A stretch of 64,000 nucleotides of DNA, from the NCBI GenBank assembly GCA_902729315.2, contig LR746269.1, positions 3,234,001 through 3,298,000 of the forward strand, read 5' to 3'. This stretch comes from Spirodela intermedia. Taxonomy: Eukaryota; Streptophyta; Magnoliopsida; Alismatales; Araceae. Made by a program: the position numbers and the translations under genes. Shown piece by piece: positions 33,832 to 46,314 of the stretch; the first letter of the stretch is position 1, and each line of letters begins with the position of its first letter. The notes beneath the pieces were generated by a model. The model had not been told where the DNA came from. It saw nothing but the letters and a program-made list of their open reading frames with translations, and made no database searches.

Positions 33832-34759
33832 ATTAACTTTTAATTTGAACTAGTTTTATCATTTATTCTATCATTCTATTATGTTAAATCTATGCTCTCT
33901 TCTTTGCCATACTTTTCATAACACTTGTTTTTCCTCCTTTTACATTTAATTGTCCTTCACAATCTCAAGTATATAAATATATATATAGAAGAAATAATAC
34001 AGATAAAATTCTTACTCTCATTATCTACACTTTCTAAGGATCAACCCTTATCCTAAATAAAAGAGTGAGATTTACTAAATATTATTTGCATGAACTTGGT
34101 TACATGACAACAATATATTTAACCTCTAAATCCAATTCATCAGATACCACAATAGAGAGAAGGAGAGAAGAAGAGAGAGAAGTAGAGACCTTAGAAGAGA
34201 GAGAAGGGGAGGGAGAAATCTCATGAGAGAGAGGAAAGAGAGAAAGTGAGCAATAGAGAGAGAGAGTGTGTGAGAGAGAGATCTCACAAGAGAGAGAAAG
34301 AGGGAGAGATCTCATGTGAGAGAGAAAGAGAAGAAGAGAGATAAGAGAAAGAATTAAGACGATAATAAAGAGAGAAAAATAATCGACTCATTTTTATAGA
34401 GACCATGATTTTTAGATGAATGTGTGCTCAATAATGTTAGGCATGAATGTTTCCTCTTTGGTTTAACACATTCTAAATAATCTTCAACATTCATTAATCA
34501 ACCTTTAATCTCATTGATTTCACATTCTAAATAAAATAATAACCACTATTTGTGAAATATTGAGAGTATAAATAAAATATAAGTCTATTTGATTAAGAAA
34601 ATCAATAGAAAATAAATTGAACATGATCTTAGCTTGATCTTAGATGAGTTTCAAAGGATTTCAAAAAGGAACAAAGATCATTCATTATGTTTCAAATTAG
34701 TTGTATTCTATTCAATCAAAACATGGATCAAAAAAAAATAATTTATCATAGAATATAAG
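33832..34759. repeat. Repeat R1, copy 1, left part with GA-rich tract
   Basis: Non-coding. It contains a purine tract (about 34145-34380) with GAGAGA runs and repeated GAGATCTCA motifs, then sequence (TTAGATGAATG..., ATTAATCAACCTTTAATCT) also found to the right of the LTR at 48047. The left boundary was not found. It ends with the target duplication ATAAG (34755-34759). Confidence 0.65.
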
Positions 34760-36519
34760 TGATAAGTCTTCATTATCATGATTTAATAATTAGTAAATAA
34801 TATAGTTTTAGCCTTAACTCATGATAAATAGACTTATATTTGTGTTAAAGCATGAAAAGTGGTTTTCAGTTGATTAACGTGAATTTTTGGGTAATTATGT
34901 GATTTTATACGATTTTTACAGTCTTAGTTTTGAGATAAATGAAGAACAAGAAATAAAATTAAAAATATTGCAAAATGGGGGGATCCGCCGGCCAGCCGGG
35001 CCCGCAAGCGGGTCGGAAGCGCAGTCGGGGAGTAGCCGCGAGCAGGGGCTAGAGCGGCTTGCTTAAATCGATAGGGGCACGTGTGCGCCACTCCCCCTTC
35101 CACCTCACCGGTGTCAGCCGGCTGTGGGGCAAGGAGTGGTCGTACACGCGAGAGGACTTTGCCTAGAAAGCTAACTTTACTATATATTCGCCCGAATAAT
35201 CCGCGCACAACCAATGTGGGACTAAATCCACCTTGTAAGGCCCGGGCGACCGCCGCGGGTTCGAATCCTCCCAGAGTCAAAATTCATATATTTTTAACTG
35301 ATTATCGCGACTTTCCTGCAGATCGCCGGTGAAGGATTAAGCAACCGGAATCGCTGGATCATCGGCGAAAATCTCGTCAACGCGATTCGCGGAGCATTGC
35401 TACTAAAATTTCTGAACGATTCGCGATAAAAGGATCGCAATCCATCGAGTAAATCATCTCCGATTGATCGACGAACAAGCCGTCGTCGGGAAGAGGACGA
35501 TCCGCCGGGAGACCAGTCGCCACCTCCTGAGAGCGTACCAGATGCGATGAAGAGCCTCCTCTTGCTGCGCGGACCTGAGGATGAAGCTCCCTAACACGCG
35601 CCTCACCTCCATCCAGCCCCTCTCCGCCGGGTGACAGCCGCCGGAGAGCCGCAAAGTCGCCGTTTTTCCGCTCCGCCGGGTGACAGCCGCCGGAGACGAT
35701 TCGACGACCCACTTCATTGGTCTCTAGACTTCGCGAGAAGATCTAGAGATTGCCCACGTCGTCTTTGTCCAAGGAGAGCCTTCGAGGCCGTGGACACTGC
35801 ACGACGACCCTCCCGAACGCTCAGGATTCCGGTGCATCGCCGACGCGTCGCCGTCGCGACGCCGGAACTCTGTTTTCCTGCTTTATCTAGAGATTGCCCA
35901 CGTCGTCTTTGTCCAAGGAGAGCCTTCGAGGCCGTGGACACTGCACGACGACCCTCCCGAACGCTCAGGATTCCGGTGCATCGCCGACGCATCGCCGTCG
36001 TGACGCCGGAACTCTGTTTTCCTGCTTTCAATTTAATTTACGCATCATTTAGTGATACTTTGTTGATTTTTATTTACCAAACTATACTTCGTTCAATTAC
36101 GATTCTTCCGGCTTTTACAGATCTTAATTTGATTAATTGAGTCGTCTGTAATCGCCTACGTAAGAATCGCCGGGCGGAACTCTGTTTCCGCCTGATTCGC
36201 GTTCGCCGGGCGCTGACGTCATCCTGACGTCCGCACCCTTATTTCCTTTTTTGTGAATTTTAAATATATTTCCTTTTTATTTCATAGTATAAAATTCGTA
36301 AGAAAATCGTAGTCATTGAGAAAAATTCTGAATAATTACCAGATATTATATTACATCCCTGTGATCGACCTGGAAAATTACCACTATTTTTGGGATTTGT
36401 ATTGAATTATAATTGATCTATTTATTTTGAAATACTTCTAAATATCCGAAAATTCGTATTTTCTAGTTTTATAAATTTTAAATTTGCGTGATTTAACATA
36501 CAACGACTGAGTCACGTCA
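34760..36519 (+). mobile_element. Solo LTR in repeat R1, with internal duplication
   Basis: 1,760 bp, TG...CA, flanked by the perfect target duplication ATAAG (34755-34759 and 36520-36524). It is longer than other copies because a 144-bp segment (35741-35884) is tandemly duplicated (35885-36028). It is among the least decayed copies. Confidence 0.93.
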
Positions 36520-37440
36520 ATAAGTAAATGACAAAAAAATAAATAGTACCCAATATTAGTCTATCTCTTGAACAACTGGAAACATCCATGTAGTGGCTTG
36601 GTTTCATTTGTACATGCCACACCATGTCAAAAATCATAGGAGTATTGTCTCAAGGTGTTGTGTCACCATGTCATGCTAGAAATTATAGAAGTATAATCTA
36701 AAAGGGTCAACCATGTTATTACTATCAGCTGGGAGGAGAAAGAAAGAGCTGGATATTCGTAGGAGGCTTTATGCGTAGTTAGGGGAGGAAGGAGCGAGCT
36801 CGCTGATCACTAGAGGTATTGATTGCACAAAGGAGAAGAAGAAATGGATGTCATATTTGTGGCTGCAGGTGAGATTTTAAAGATAATCAATAATGTTTAT
36901 TTTATGTAACATAAATCAAGAATTATTTTTATACCTCTGATGTCAATACATGTAAAAACTTAAGTTCCCCATATTGTTGAGCTTTACTTGCTGCTGGATC
37001 AAGTTTATTTGGCCATGTGATGTGTTGAACATCACAAGATTAACTTGTCACAAGTCACTACCAACCAGACACTTAAGCATCCAATATCATGGCACTTTGT
37101 TTGCCACTATATTAGCTGTCTCTAGTCACATGACATGTTGATCGACATAGGATCATCTATTGTGAATTGCTGTCATATGAACGCTTTAAGCTTTGAGTAT
37201 CATAGTGCTTCACTTGTCGCAAGATTAGCCTTATCTAGTGATGTCTCACACTAAGCACCATAAGATTCGCTAGTCACGAACTAGAGCCTTTACACATGGA
37301 AATAAAGTTTAGTTCCACATCAATTTTTCAAATAGATATGTCACAAATATATTATAATACTTCCTTCTCCCTCTGACATGTCCCCAAACTAGGTTCAAGC
37401 CATTGGCCATGGGGATTGTTGTCTGTAGCGTGTTATAATA
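36520..37440. repeat. Repeat R1, copy 1, right part
   Basis: Continues R1 after the solo LTR and aligns with 48405-49285 over long stretches (for example GTAGTGGCTTGGTTTCAT with GTGGTGGCTTGATTTCAT, and GATTTTAAAGATAAT). It ends near a TTTAGTTCCACATC motif. No protein-coding frame is seen. The element class is unknown. Confidence 0.65.
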
Positions 37441-39727
37441 AAATAAAATAAAATATTTAATATAAAAAATAAGAAATAATTTTTATAAATAAGAAATATA
37501 TTAACTCTTTTAAGTTCTAACATTTGAAATTAACTATATCAAACTATATTTTCTTCCAATAATTAAAATAGTAAACTACTTAAATGAAACAAATTAAGAC
37601 CTAAAAATTAAACATTAACATAGATTCTTTCTTCAAGTGCATCCATAATCTTTAATGGGTTCACATTTTTTTTTTCTCTCCTCTTATTTTCATTGTAAAG
37701 CTTTTTTTATTTTGATTTTATTTAATTCATACTTATGTGCTTGTTTACATAGGCGTCAATTGACATTTATTTTCTTTGTATGATAATTTAAAATATATTT
37801 ACACAAAAAATTAAACTAAATCTAATACTTTAGATCTTGATTCTTTTGTTAGTGTAGTGAGACATATTGTCAAATAATATTTCATTTAATTACTAAAATA
37901 TTAATTAAAAATTGTTAAAGGATTAAACCTAACAATATAGATAGATCAAGAGACATAGAGAGCGAGTTGTTGAATAAGGGGCAGAAAGAGAAAGAAAAGG
38001 GGTTTCATTACGTGATTTCTGGTGAGATCAAAGTCTTTCTATCAAGGTATACTTATAGGTAACTAGAGTTAGTGTTCATTGATTGTGACATCTACACTGA
38101 AAAAAATGGGATTGTAGGAACTAAAATTGAAGTACATTAGGATTTTTTGTGTGTCACAAGTGTAGGAAAAAAACTGGTGGTTATGCATGATTGACTTTTT
38201 CTTGAGTTAGAACTTAAATTTTAACATGGCACTCCTTGTTAGATGATTGTTTATGACTGATATGAACAAAAACATAGAGAAGGCCTGTATGTGCAACAAA
38301 GAGGTTTGTTGATCTGAGTCCCAACAAATCATAAATTTATTCAGTTTTTTTTCAGAAGGAACTAAAAAGTAAAATAGAATGTGAAGATGTTTATAATGCT
38401 TATTGATAAATTTTGTAATGCTAATGGTAAGTTTACTGATATTCAATGATTTGTCCTTCTCTCTCTTTGTTGTGAGACATAACTTCAATCACTTTTTTGG
38501 TGTTCGAGCTTTGTAGAAAAATTTATAAAGCTCCATAAGTCCATGAAACATTTTTATACATTATTAGGCAGCTTGGAAGATATTTTTAATGATATATTTT
38601 CATTGATATATGATTAAACCTTCTATTATAAAGTTTGGCAACCTCAGAAATGTTTTGTCAAAACAAAAAAAATAAACTTGCCAATAGTTTTGTCCAAGGG
38701 GAATTCCAAAGGTGGAGTTTTGGTGTAAAAAGTCCAAGTTTGACTGAACAACTGAAAGTTGTAATGCTATTATTTGATTTCTCATTCTTTTAATATGTTT
38801 TTATGTGCTGTGTGACCTGTAAGTCCAAGTTGTGATTGTAAGTTCCTTGTAAATTACACAGTTCATATCATTCATGATATGTATCTATCATTCATTAATA
38901 TGTTGATACGTACCACATGATTTTAGTCTGGCTTTGCTGGGGAACTTCTGAAAAAAGTTTAGTGAAGATGAACTTGTCAAAACTTTCAAAAATTTACTAA
39001 AAATCAGCAAAACAGTCGTTAGAAAGTAGTGCAATATATGCTTTAATTATGATTTTTTAAAAGTTCGTAATTAATGCTAATAATCTAATGACATTAAGAG
39101 TGATTCCGAGTATACTATAGCCATCTAACATCTTAATCTGATTTGCATAAAATTCGCAAAGCAGAAAACCAAGCATTAGACAGTGGTGAAAAATATGCTT
39201 TCATTATGATTTTTAGCAAAAAATCAGAATTAACTGTAATAATATAATGAAATTAAGAGTGATTACTTAATATACTTGAGCATCAAATTCCAGAGGTAAA
39301 TAGATTTATGTTACATAGTTTTATGATAAAAATGATACAGGCGTTGATAATATCATATATAGTTTGTGCATGTATTAGGTGGAAGGAAGTTTGATCAGTG
39401 TTCCTACAGGGATGGGATGAAGTATTTGAAAGCTTGCTATCCCTTTTTACTTGGACGTACGTAATCCCTTAAAAGCTAGATTGTTTAGGAGTAGAAGACT
39501 ACTACTCTCCACTGTATTTTATGCTCGTTTACCTAGTTTAACTTCACAGAATAACAATAGTATTTCACAATTGATTTACTACAAATATGGGGTACGTCAA
39601 CCTTTTCACACAAGAAAATAAATTGCAAACTCTTTGGCCGATTGAATCAACAGAAAATAGAATTCGAAGATTTTCCTCGAAGAAACCATGACAGGTTTTC
39701 CAAAGGAACGAACTGGCGGAGAGACAT
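37441..39727. other. Intergenic region downstream of the STIG1-like gene
   Basis: AT-rich, no LTR-family sequence, no frame I can assign to a protein. Short open frames (for example 38207-38488) lack recognisable features. It holds the local tandem duplication listed separately. Confidence 0.5.
39003..39290 (+). repeat. Imperfect tandem duplication, about 150-bp period
   Basis: The stretch from about 39006 (GCAAAACAG...ATATGCTTTAATTATGATTTTT...ATTAAGAGTGATT) recurs from about 39156 (GCAAAGCAG...ATATGCTTTCATTATGATTTTT...ATTAAGAGTGATT). Both units are non-coding and clearly diverged. Confidence 0.7.
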
Positions 39728-40159
39728 CTAAGCGTAGCCACACATGCCAAACCGACAGTAGCTACCCTTCCTGCACCGCCGGTGGCAGGCGCCACAATTT
39801 GCCCGGCTGGAAAGGATGTTGACGCACTTCCCTCGGCAGCAGGCCTCCGCGTACCTGCACTTTTTCCCGCAGCATCCGCAGTTCTGAGTGTCCGTCCTGA
39901 GGTTTACGCAAAGCTTCCGGCAGCAGTCACGACCGGGGCTGCCCTTAGCCCGGCACACCTTCGGGACCCTATCGCAGGTCATGGTAGTCCGAGGGTTATG
40001 ATGGCTGAGCCGCCGGAGGGGGAGCCTCTCTTGGATCTCCTCGCTTCCCCATACTTTATTCCGTTCGCCAACTTTGGGCAGGGTGAAGGTGGGAGGTGCC
40101 GCAGACATAACCTTGCCGAGTAGCAAAGAGACCAAGAGAAAGAAGTGGACTCTACCCAT
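39728..40159 (-). CDS. STIG1-like cysteine-rich secreted protein
   Basis: 143 residues from the ATG at 40159; the open frame extends two codons further to a GTG that I do not use. Residues 1-20 (MGRVHFFLLVSLLLGKVMSA) form a typical signal peptide. A variable stretch of about 40 residues follows, then a Cys-rich domain from about residue 61 with the STIG1 spacing (repeated CC, NC..C, C.G.C) ending FGMCGYA. STIG1 family members are secreted plant proteins: tobacco STIG1 acts in stigma exudate formation, tomato STIG1 is a pollen-tube growth signal for a receptor kinase, and Arabidopsis GRI is a cell-death-related member. Which role applies here cannot be seen. The gene is intronless, as usual for this family, and intact. 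Its GC-rich coding sequence contrasts with AT-rich flanks. It stands alone with no co-regulated neighbour. Confidence 0.92.
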   Translation of the reverse strand: MGRVHFFLLVSLLLGKVMSAAPPTFTLPKVGERNKVWGSEEIQERLPLRRLSHHNPRTTMTCDRVPKVCRAKGSPGRDCCRKLCVNLRTDTQNCGCCGKKCRYAEACCRGKCVNILSSRANCGACHRRCRKGSYCRFGMCGYA

Positions 40160-40245
40160 CTTCACGGCATTTGCTCAGTGGACGAATTCAGACGACGAAA
40201 TGTATGCGAGAGGGCTTGGCTGGAAGAGGAAGGGGATGATGAGTG

Positions 40246-40253
40246 TATTTATA
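40246..40253 (-). promoter_or_regulatory. TATA box of the STIG1-like gene
   Basis: TATAAATA on the minus strand, about 87 bp before the ATG. This gives a short leader of about 55 bases, normal for plant genes. Confidence 0.6.
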
Positions 40254-41016
40254 AATGGTTTTCGTTGAACGAATAGAAGTTGCAGTCTTCTCGTCGGCAA
40301 GAAGATTGGTCGCCGTTCTAGCCCCCGGAGTTGACGATCATAGTTACTCTTCGCGCCTCGTTGCCACCGTCGGATCGCATGTGTCAAACCTGGGACACGT
40401 GCGACTCAGAGATTGCCATTGATTGGTTCTAAATGGCACGAAGCTTTAGGTCTAGTCCCTTGCTGACACAGCGTTCCGTGACTCTTCTTTTCCTAAAGAT
40501 TGTAGTGATCGAGTAATCACTTGACTAACAGTTACACTCTCAGGTTAGGATGTAGTCGCTCAAAAGTATGATTCATTCACGACCATTCTACAGGTTTAAA
40601 TTCAGCATGTTTGCAGAGAGAATAAGCTGTGGAATATTTGATCAGATTACTTAAATTATTCAAAAGTAGCAAAAATCACAGAAGCTAATATAACTGGCCA
40701 TTTGCGACTTTGATGACCAGCGGAAGCCCGAGCATAGTTGTGCAGCCCGTAGACCTTCGGCTCCTAAAGCTTTTCTCTATTCAGCGGAATAATTCATCGC
40801 TTCTGAAAGCACAGGTCAATAGTCGCCTAACTTGTTTGGTTCCCTCCGTCGCTACGTCCCTCTTCGCTCTCTCTATCTCTCTCTCTCTCCTCTCGCTATA
40901 GATCCCATCACTTCCTGTCGTGTATCCATCTATCAACCTATCTCATACAGCGGACTTGATGGAAACCTAACGCGTGGGTCGCACGTCTTGTATCCCGTCG
41001 TCCTGCAGGAAGACCC

Positions 41017-41032
41017 GGGGGGGGGGGGGGGG
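41017..41032 (+). repeat. G homopolymer, 16 bp
   Basis: An uninterrupted run of 16 G after AGACCC. It may be polymorphic or an assembly artefact, and could form a G-quadruplex. Confidence 0.9.
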
Positions 41033-42178
41033 TTCGCAAGATGCCAGCGAATGGAATGTAAACGAGGAATAAACGTCCTACAACAGAGGCTAAGGCAAGG
41101 ATCTGGAATAAAGTAAAATTCCATCCAAATTGCTTAGACGCCAATGGGGGCATACGAAGGAAGGTTTAAAAAAGTCTGATAAATTTTCTTCTTCTCCTTG
41201 CAAATTTGTTCATATCTACGAGCAACGTGAAGGACGAGAAGGTACCAGCAAAAAAAATAGTGATTTTTTTCTTCTATTGGTTATGAGGGACACGTGGCAA
41301 AAAGTTTCTCTATCCGAAAATTTATGTCAACCTACAAAAGGAAGGTAGATCCCTGAGAGGTGTTGTTGACACCCTTTACGTGGGCATGAAAATGTGTGTT
41401 ATTAATACAATAAATTAATAGATTTACTATAAATTTTTATATATGCTCCAATATGTCTGGGATGTGACATTCTTACAAACTCATCTTTTTATGAAAAATG
41501 GAGAGTAACAATTCGAACACGACAAACAGTACGTGTGGCTCTAACAGTCTTCTCAATTATTCAATTCTTCGCGTTCAAATCCGTTCGTCAAAGTCAACTA
41601 CTCGTGGGGGGGATTGCCCCTATCATTCTGACCGACCGTTCTTGACGAGTTTGGCTCGTCAAACGCATTTACATGACCAAGGATTTCAGTCATTCATCTA
41701 CAATCTTTTAAGAACAAGAGACTGGTCTGTCATTTGCAACTCCGTTCGCCGAATACTGATGTGATATACGCGGACATAGTACGAAGAGAAGAGCACAGAC
41801 AGGAAACGGGATCTCAGATATATAGATGCAGATTCCCATCGAAAGAAAGACAGTCAAAGCTTGAAAAGTAAGACGCAAGAGGTAAATATATGTTAGAGTA
41901 TAATTTAATAAAAGATTACGACTGCCTAACGCGTCATCAAAAAACGTGCCTATAAAGGTGGGGGGATGAGTGATGAACATAAATTTCAGCTTTCGAGTGA
42001 GCTTTTTGCCCATATATCTTTCACTTCCAACGTTGACGTCAATGACTGGCTTTCCAGTTTTTCACACAGCAGACTGTGTTCAGCTTGCTCCCCCAACGGC
42101 AGCATGGAACGTTACCGAACATCAATCTCAGAAGTTGACTGTACAAACGGCTTCAAAGACTCCCACCAGAGGATATTA

Positions 42179-42205
42179 GAGAGAGAGAGAGAGAGAGAGA
42201 GAGAG
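42179..42205 (+). repeat. GA microsatellite, 27 bp
   Basis: An uninterrupted GA dinucleotide run followed by GC-rich sequence. GA/CT runs are common in plant 5' leaders, but no gene could be assigned downstream. Confidence 0.9.
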
Positions 42206-43817
42206 CTGGGGGCGGCGGGTGTGAGAACCTGGCATGGTTCTGGGCAGAACTTGCCGCCGGCGTTAGGCCATGCGGGGTGCGGGGAGATGGTGAGCTGAGA
42301 GTCGCCTTCTCTACATCTTTCTCCAATTACTACCGAGGAGAGAGTTAACGGCGTTCCTGCCTAATTTGCCAAACTCATTTATCCTTTGCGTTCGGAAGAA
42401 GACCGTTCGGTCTCCATCGTACAGCTGTAAACAGCCTGGGCGAGGACCTACTCGTCTTGAAGAGGAGTAGCTTGGGAGGACTTGCGCTTAAGGTGGGAAA
42501 GTTGTGCGTAACACTGCAGGATCTTGCCCTCAAAGTAACAACCCTATTCCGAACCCTCGTCAATAATAAGCTAATGTTATTTAGAATACTTGTAACGATG
42601 AGCATGATTGTTAAGAACCATACTCCTTTTTGCCGATAGATATTTGTAATGTTAAGTATTACCCACTAAATGCCAGGAAACAAGCGCAGGGGACGAATTT
42701 TATTTCGTTACTTCATTTTAGAATAGTCGACAGTGTGTGCCACTTGAATCCTGCTGTAAAAGTCTTCGTCTCACACCAAAAAAATTGCCAGTTTCGAGAG
42801 ATTCCTAGTTGGCCAATATGTACTAAAATAATAAATAATTATTGGAAATTTAAATTAAAGTATGATTAAAGTTATTTACTTTAAACGAAACATTTTTCTA
42901 CTCAGTAGTTGGGTAGCTTGCCTATTACATCATATACTCAAGAAATATCATTATTTTTTATATCCTCTGCATAAATCATGTAATCCTGATGCTGCTCCGT
43001 TTCGTAAAATGCATTCTGCTACTGAGTAAGTTCTATTATCTTAGATGCAGGCTCTTCAGGAAAAAAATTCATTATTTTTCTGATAATCTGCATGGAAATT
43101 CTGGAAATATTTTGATTTTGGAAAAGCTTGTTAAATATTATGTCATTTATGTTATATGCTTTTTTCTACAGGCGGTTACAAGCTTACAACAGTAGACTTC
43201 GCTGTATTCAGTTGACAGGAAATTGGGTTCATGAAATCTCGCTGGATGATAATTGTTTGTTAATAGCTTTAAGCTTGGATGCATCTGATGTTGCTTGAAC
43301 AACATAAGATAGAATACTAGATGGCACAGATTAAAAGGCATTTTTTTTGTAAAATACTACAAATAGGACAAAGTTTCACAGCTATCAATGAAAATTATCA
43401 TTCATCAAATTCTAGAAGGATATTATAATTGAAAATGGAAAAATGCACTATCAAAAGTTAGAATCTCCTTTATGAGCTCGAACTATTGTGCATGATTGTG
43501 GCTATTTTTAATTTGAGATCCTAGTGTCTACTAAGATGGGGAGAAAGACAGAGGGGGTTGACTTGGCTTGTAAATTGTGTGATGAGAATTAATCAAGAAC
43601 CAGCTCCATTTATAATTGATGCTAATAATGTTTGGACCTACCCAAGATGGCGATTGGGCAAGAGAAATCTCAAGGCTGATCGACACTTCATTATAGTGCT
43701 TTGGATGGTCTTAGTGATAAAATGAAATAAGTGTATTTGTGGTTTGAGCCTCGTTCTAAGCACGTGAGAACAAAGGAAAGGAAACTAGGATAGACTAAAG
43801 AGAAACAATAAGGTAGG

Positions 43818-43935
43818 CGATAAGTCTTCATTATAATTATTTAATAATTAATTAATAATATAATTTAAGCCTTTACTCATAATAAATATATTTATATTTA
43901 TGTTAAATTATGAAAAGTGGTTTTCATCCTTTGCT
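43818..43935 (+). mobile_element. Degenerate 5' end of a TGATAAG-family LTR
   Basis: About 118 bp starting CGATAAGTCTTCATT (the T of TG is changed), matching the LTR start and ending at GTGGTTTTCA. It is strongly diverged and AT-shifted. The rest of the LTR is absent. Confidence 0.75.
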
Positions 43936-46050
43936 TAATAACTCCAAATCTCCATTAATTACTTTGTAGTAGTTTGATCTTATACTTTTTCCTAGTGCTA
44001 ATATTTATCATGCATCAGTTACTTCACAATATGTTTGAAAAAAATATCCTTAATAATTTAAAGGTGTCACAATGATGCTTCAAATAAGAAATTCAAGCAA
44101 GAAAATTACAACCATTCCTTTGTGTTTTTTCTTGACAGCTAAAAGTGTAGACATTAGTCTTGTAAGGTGCCTCACTTTAAAGTCCTGTTGAAGTCTTTTA
44201 CGCTAACATATGAATTGAGTAAATGGTTTTCAGTTGGTTCAAAAATTGGTTATCTTCTGCATGATAAAGTATTCATTAGAGTAATTCACCACTGCCTAAA
44301 ATATTTGTATCATCATATTTTGAACTCAAATTCTACTATTTATTTGGGTAAACATTATTTCACATGTATTTTTACTTAATGGAGAACACTACTAATTATA
44401 GCAAAGTTTAACCTGGTCAATTTACATTTTCAACATTCCTATAAGATATATATTGAATCATAAGTTGAATTGATAAAGGGAAAAATCTAAGAAATTTATG
44501 CCTATTTTCTTTCCAACAATATTGTTCATGTCTTGTATTAGAGGTAATTTTGGTTTGATGAACAATTTTAGGAAGCCAAACCATTTTCTTCAATACAAGA
44601 TTATTATTATGTACTAATTGGCTGGACAAACAAACTTCATATTAAAATTCCACTTTTTACATACCTTTTATTTCAGTTATACAAAAATCATCTGAAATAT
44701 TAAATCTTTGTTCGTAACATAACTTTGAAGCCTGTATTTTATAGAGTAAGCTTCAACATGAGGAAAAGAACATACAAATCAACTCATTTCAGGATTAAAC
44801 ACCACCACGAATGGTGTAAAATGTATTTGTAGTTTTGGGAAATGGGAAATCAGTATAATAGAAGAGGCCCCAGATATGGGGATTCCTGTTGCTGGCATAA
44901 GGGGGCTAATAGGTTCAATTAGTGAACAACTGTGGGGCATTGGCTGTGTAGGATGAAGTGTTACAGTCAATAAATCTGATAGTACTTATACGCCTTAGAG
45001 AATCTGTCATGCTATCTTAAAAATAAAATGATGTCTTAAAATTCATATTCATGTCAAGTTTTACCTGGACCAGAATAGTGTTTCAGATTTTGATAAAGTC
45101 TAGAACATGGGAAATAGACTCCACTTTGTTACTCCTACAGACTTGCCAACTACTAGGGTCTTTCTCTAGTAGGTACTTTTGGTCAACTTGTGAATCCTTA
45201 AAGTGTACACTTTGCAATTTGCAAATTTTGACAGTGACAGTAGTGACTAAAGCCTTGCTCAGTATGAACACATGAAAACAGGTTGTTAATGGAATCAACT
45301 GATTTTGCTGATGATGAAATGTAGAGTTTGACTATTGCATGCTCTTTTCCATGTGCCCATGATAAATAAATGAAAGTTTTAAGAAATAGCCTTGATGAAA
45401 AATAAATCTAAAAGGATAAGAAATGATTCCCATACATATCTACAAGAGCATTGGGAAATAAGTTTTCTTGCCAGAACATGCATCCAAATTCCAGCCCCAC
45501 TAGAAATGTATTAGCATTGTACTTGGTATGTAGTTAATCACTGGACTTGTGAATGTTGACACATCCAAGGTAATAAGAAGACACCTCATGATGGTAAAAA
45601 CTCAAAGTAAATGTGAACATTTGTGACAAAGAATGAACACCTGATTCCATTAGGTGGCAATTCTAGAATCACAATTGCTAAATTTCTTAGAAAATGCCAT
45701 AGAAAAGGTTGCAACATGAAAAAAAAAATTAGGAATGAGGAAGGAATTGAAATAAGAATAGTTACCTGAAATTTGTGTTTCTTTATCTTGTAGTTAATCA
45801 AATCTACTTTATGTTAGAAGGATAATGTTTGGCACGTGGAAAAGTGAGTCCTTAATAGGCTGTGTTGGTATCATTTAAAATACCGAGGACATATGGTGTG
45901 CACTTGTCGTTGTGTTTAAATACACATTATCTAATAATATTTATAACTAAGACTTAATTAAATATTAGTAGAGAAGTAAGTCTCAAGTTGAGCATAGGGA
46001 GATTGATTAATTCATCATGAAAATTGATTTAATTTATAGATAAAGTGATT
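43936..46050. other. AT-rich intergenic region
   Basis: No LTR-family sequence and no coding frame I can support on either strand. Open frames here are short, AT-biased and lack motifs. Confidence 0.5.
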
Positions 46051-46314
46051 TTTGTATTTTATTAATATTTAATGGAAATAATAAAATAGAAGAGTGAGGT
46101 GAGAAGAATAAAGGAAGGAAAGTAGAGAAAAAGGAAGAGGATAAGAGAGAGAGAAGGGATAAGATCTTTCGCGAAATGGAGAGAAAAAGAAGGAGATCTT
46201 GAGAGAGAGGGAGAGAAAGAAAGAGATCTCACATGCGACAGAGAGAGAAGAGAGATCTCACAAGAGAGGGAGAGAGAGAAATAAGGTAAAACTGAAGAAA
46301 GAGAGAAATACGGT
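46051..46314. repeat. Repeat R1, copy 2, left part (GA-rich)
   Basis: A purine-rich tract with GAGAGA runs and GAGATCTCAC motifs equivalent to 34145-34380. It is interrupted at 46315 by a solo LTR. Confidence 0.65.

Larger units (their letters stand above)
40254..43817. other. Upstream intergenic region, low repeat content
   Basis: Mixed-composition sequence without LTR-family copies until 43818. A TATAAAGG at about 41951 upstream of a GA microsatellite could mark a transcript start, and a pyrimidine tract ending CTACAG near 43171 resembles a splice acceptor. No exon with coding character can be supported. Several small frames look random. Confidence 0.4.

Noticed and set aside
34145-34380. 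GA-rich tract as a coding region (Ser/Leu-rich frame 34100-34315)
   Set aside because: Low-complexity purine tract; the frame is a composition artefact.
39782-40123. Plus-strand frame of 113 codons over the STIG1-like gene
   Set aside because: Lies wholly antisense to the cysteine-rich coding sequence and has no motif. It is a shadow frame.
41966-42298. Possible gene start after a TATAAAGG at about 41951
   Set aside because: The frame is driven by the GA microsatellite (Arg-Glu repeats) and shows no homology I know.
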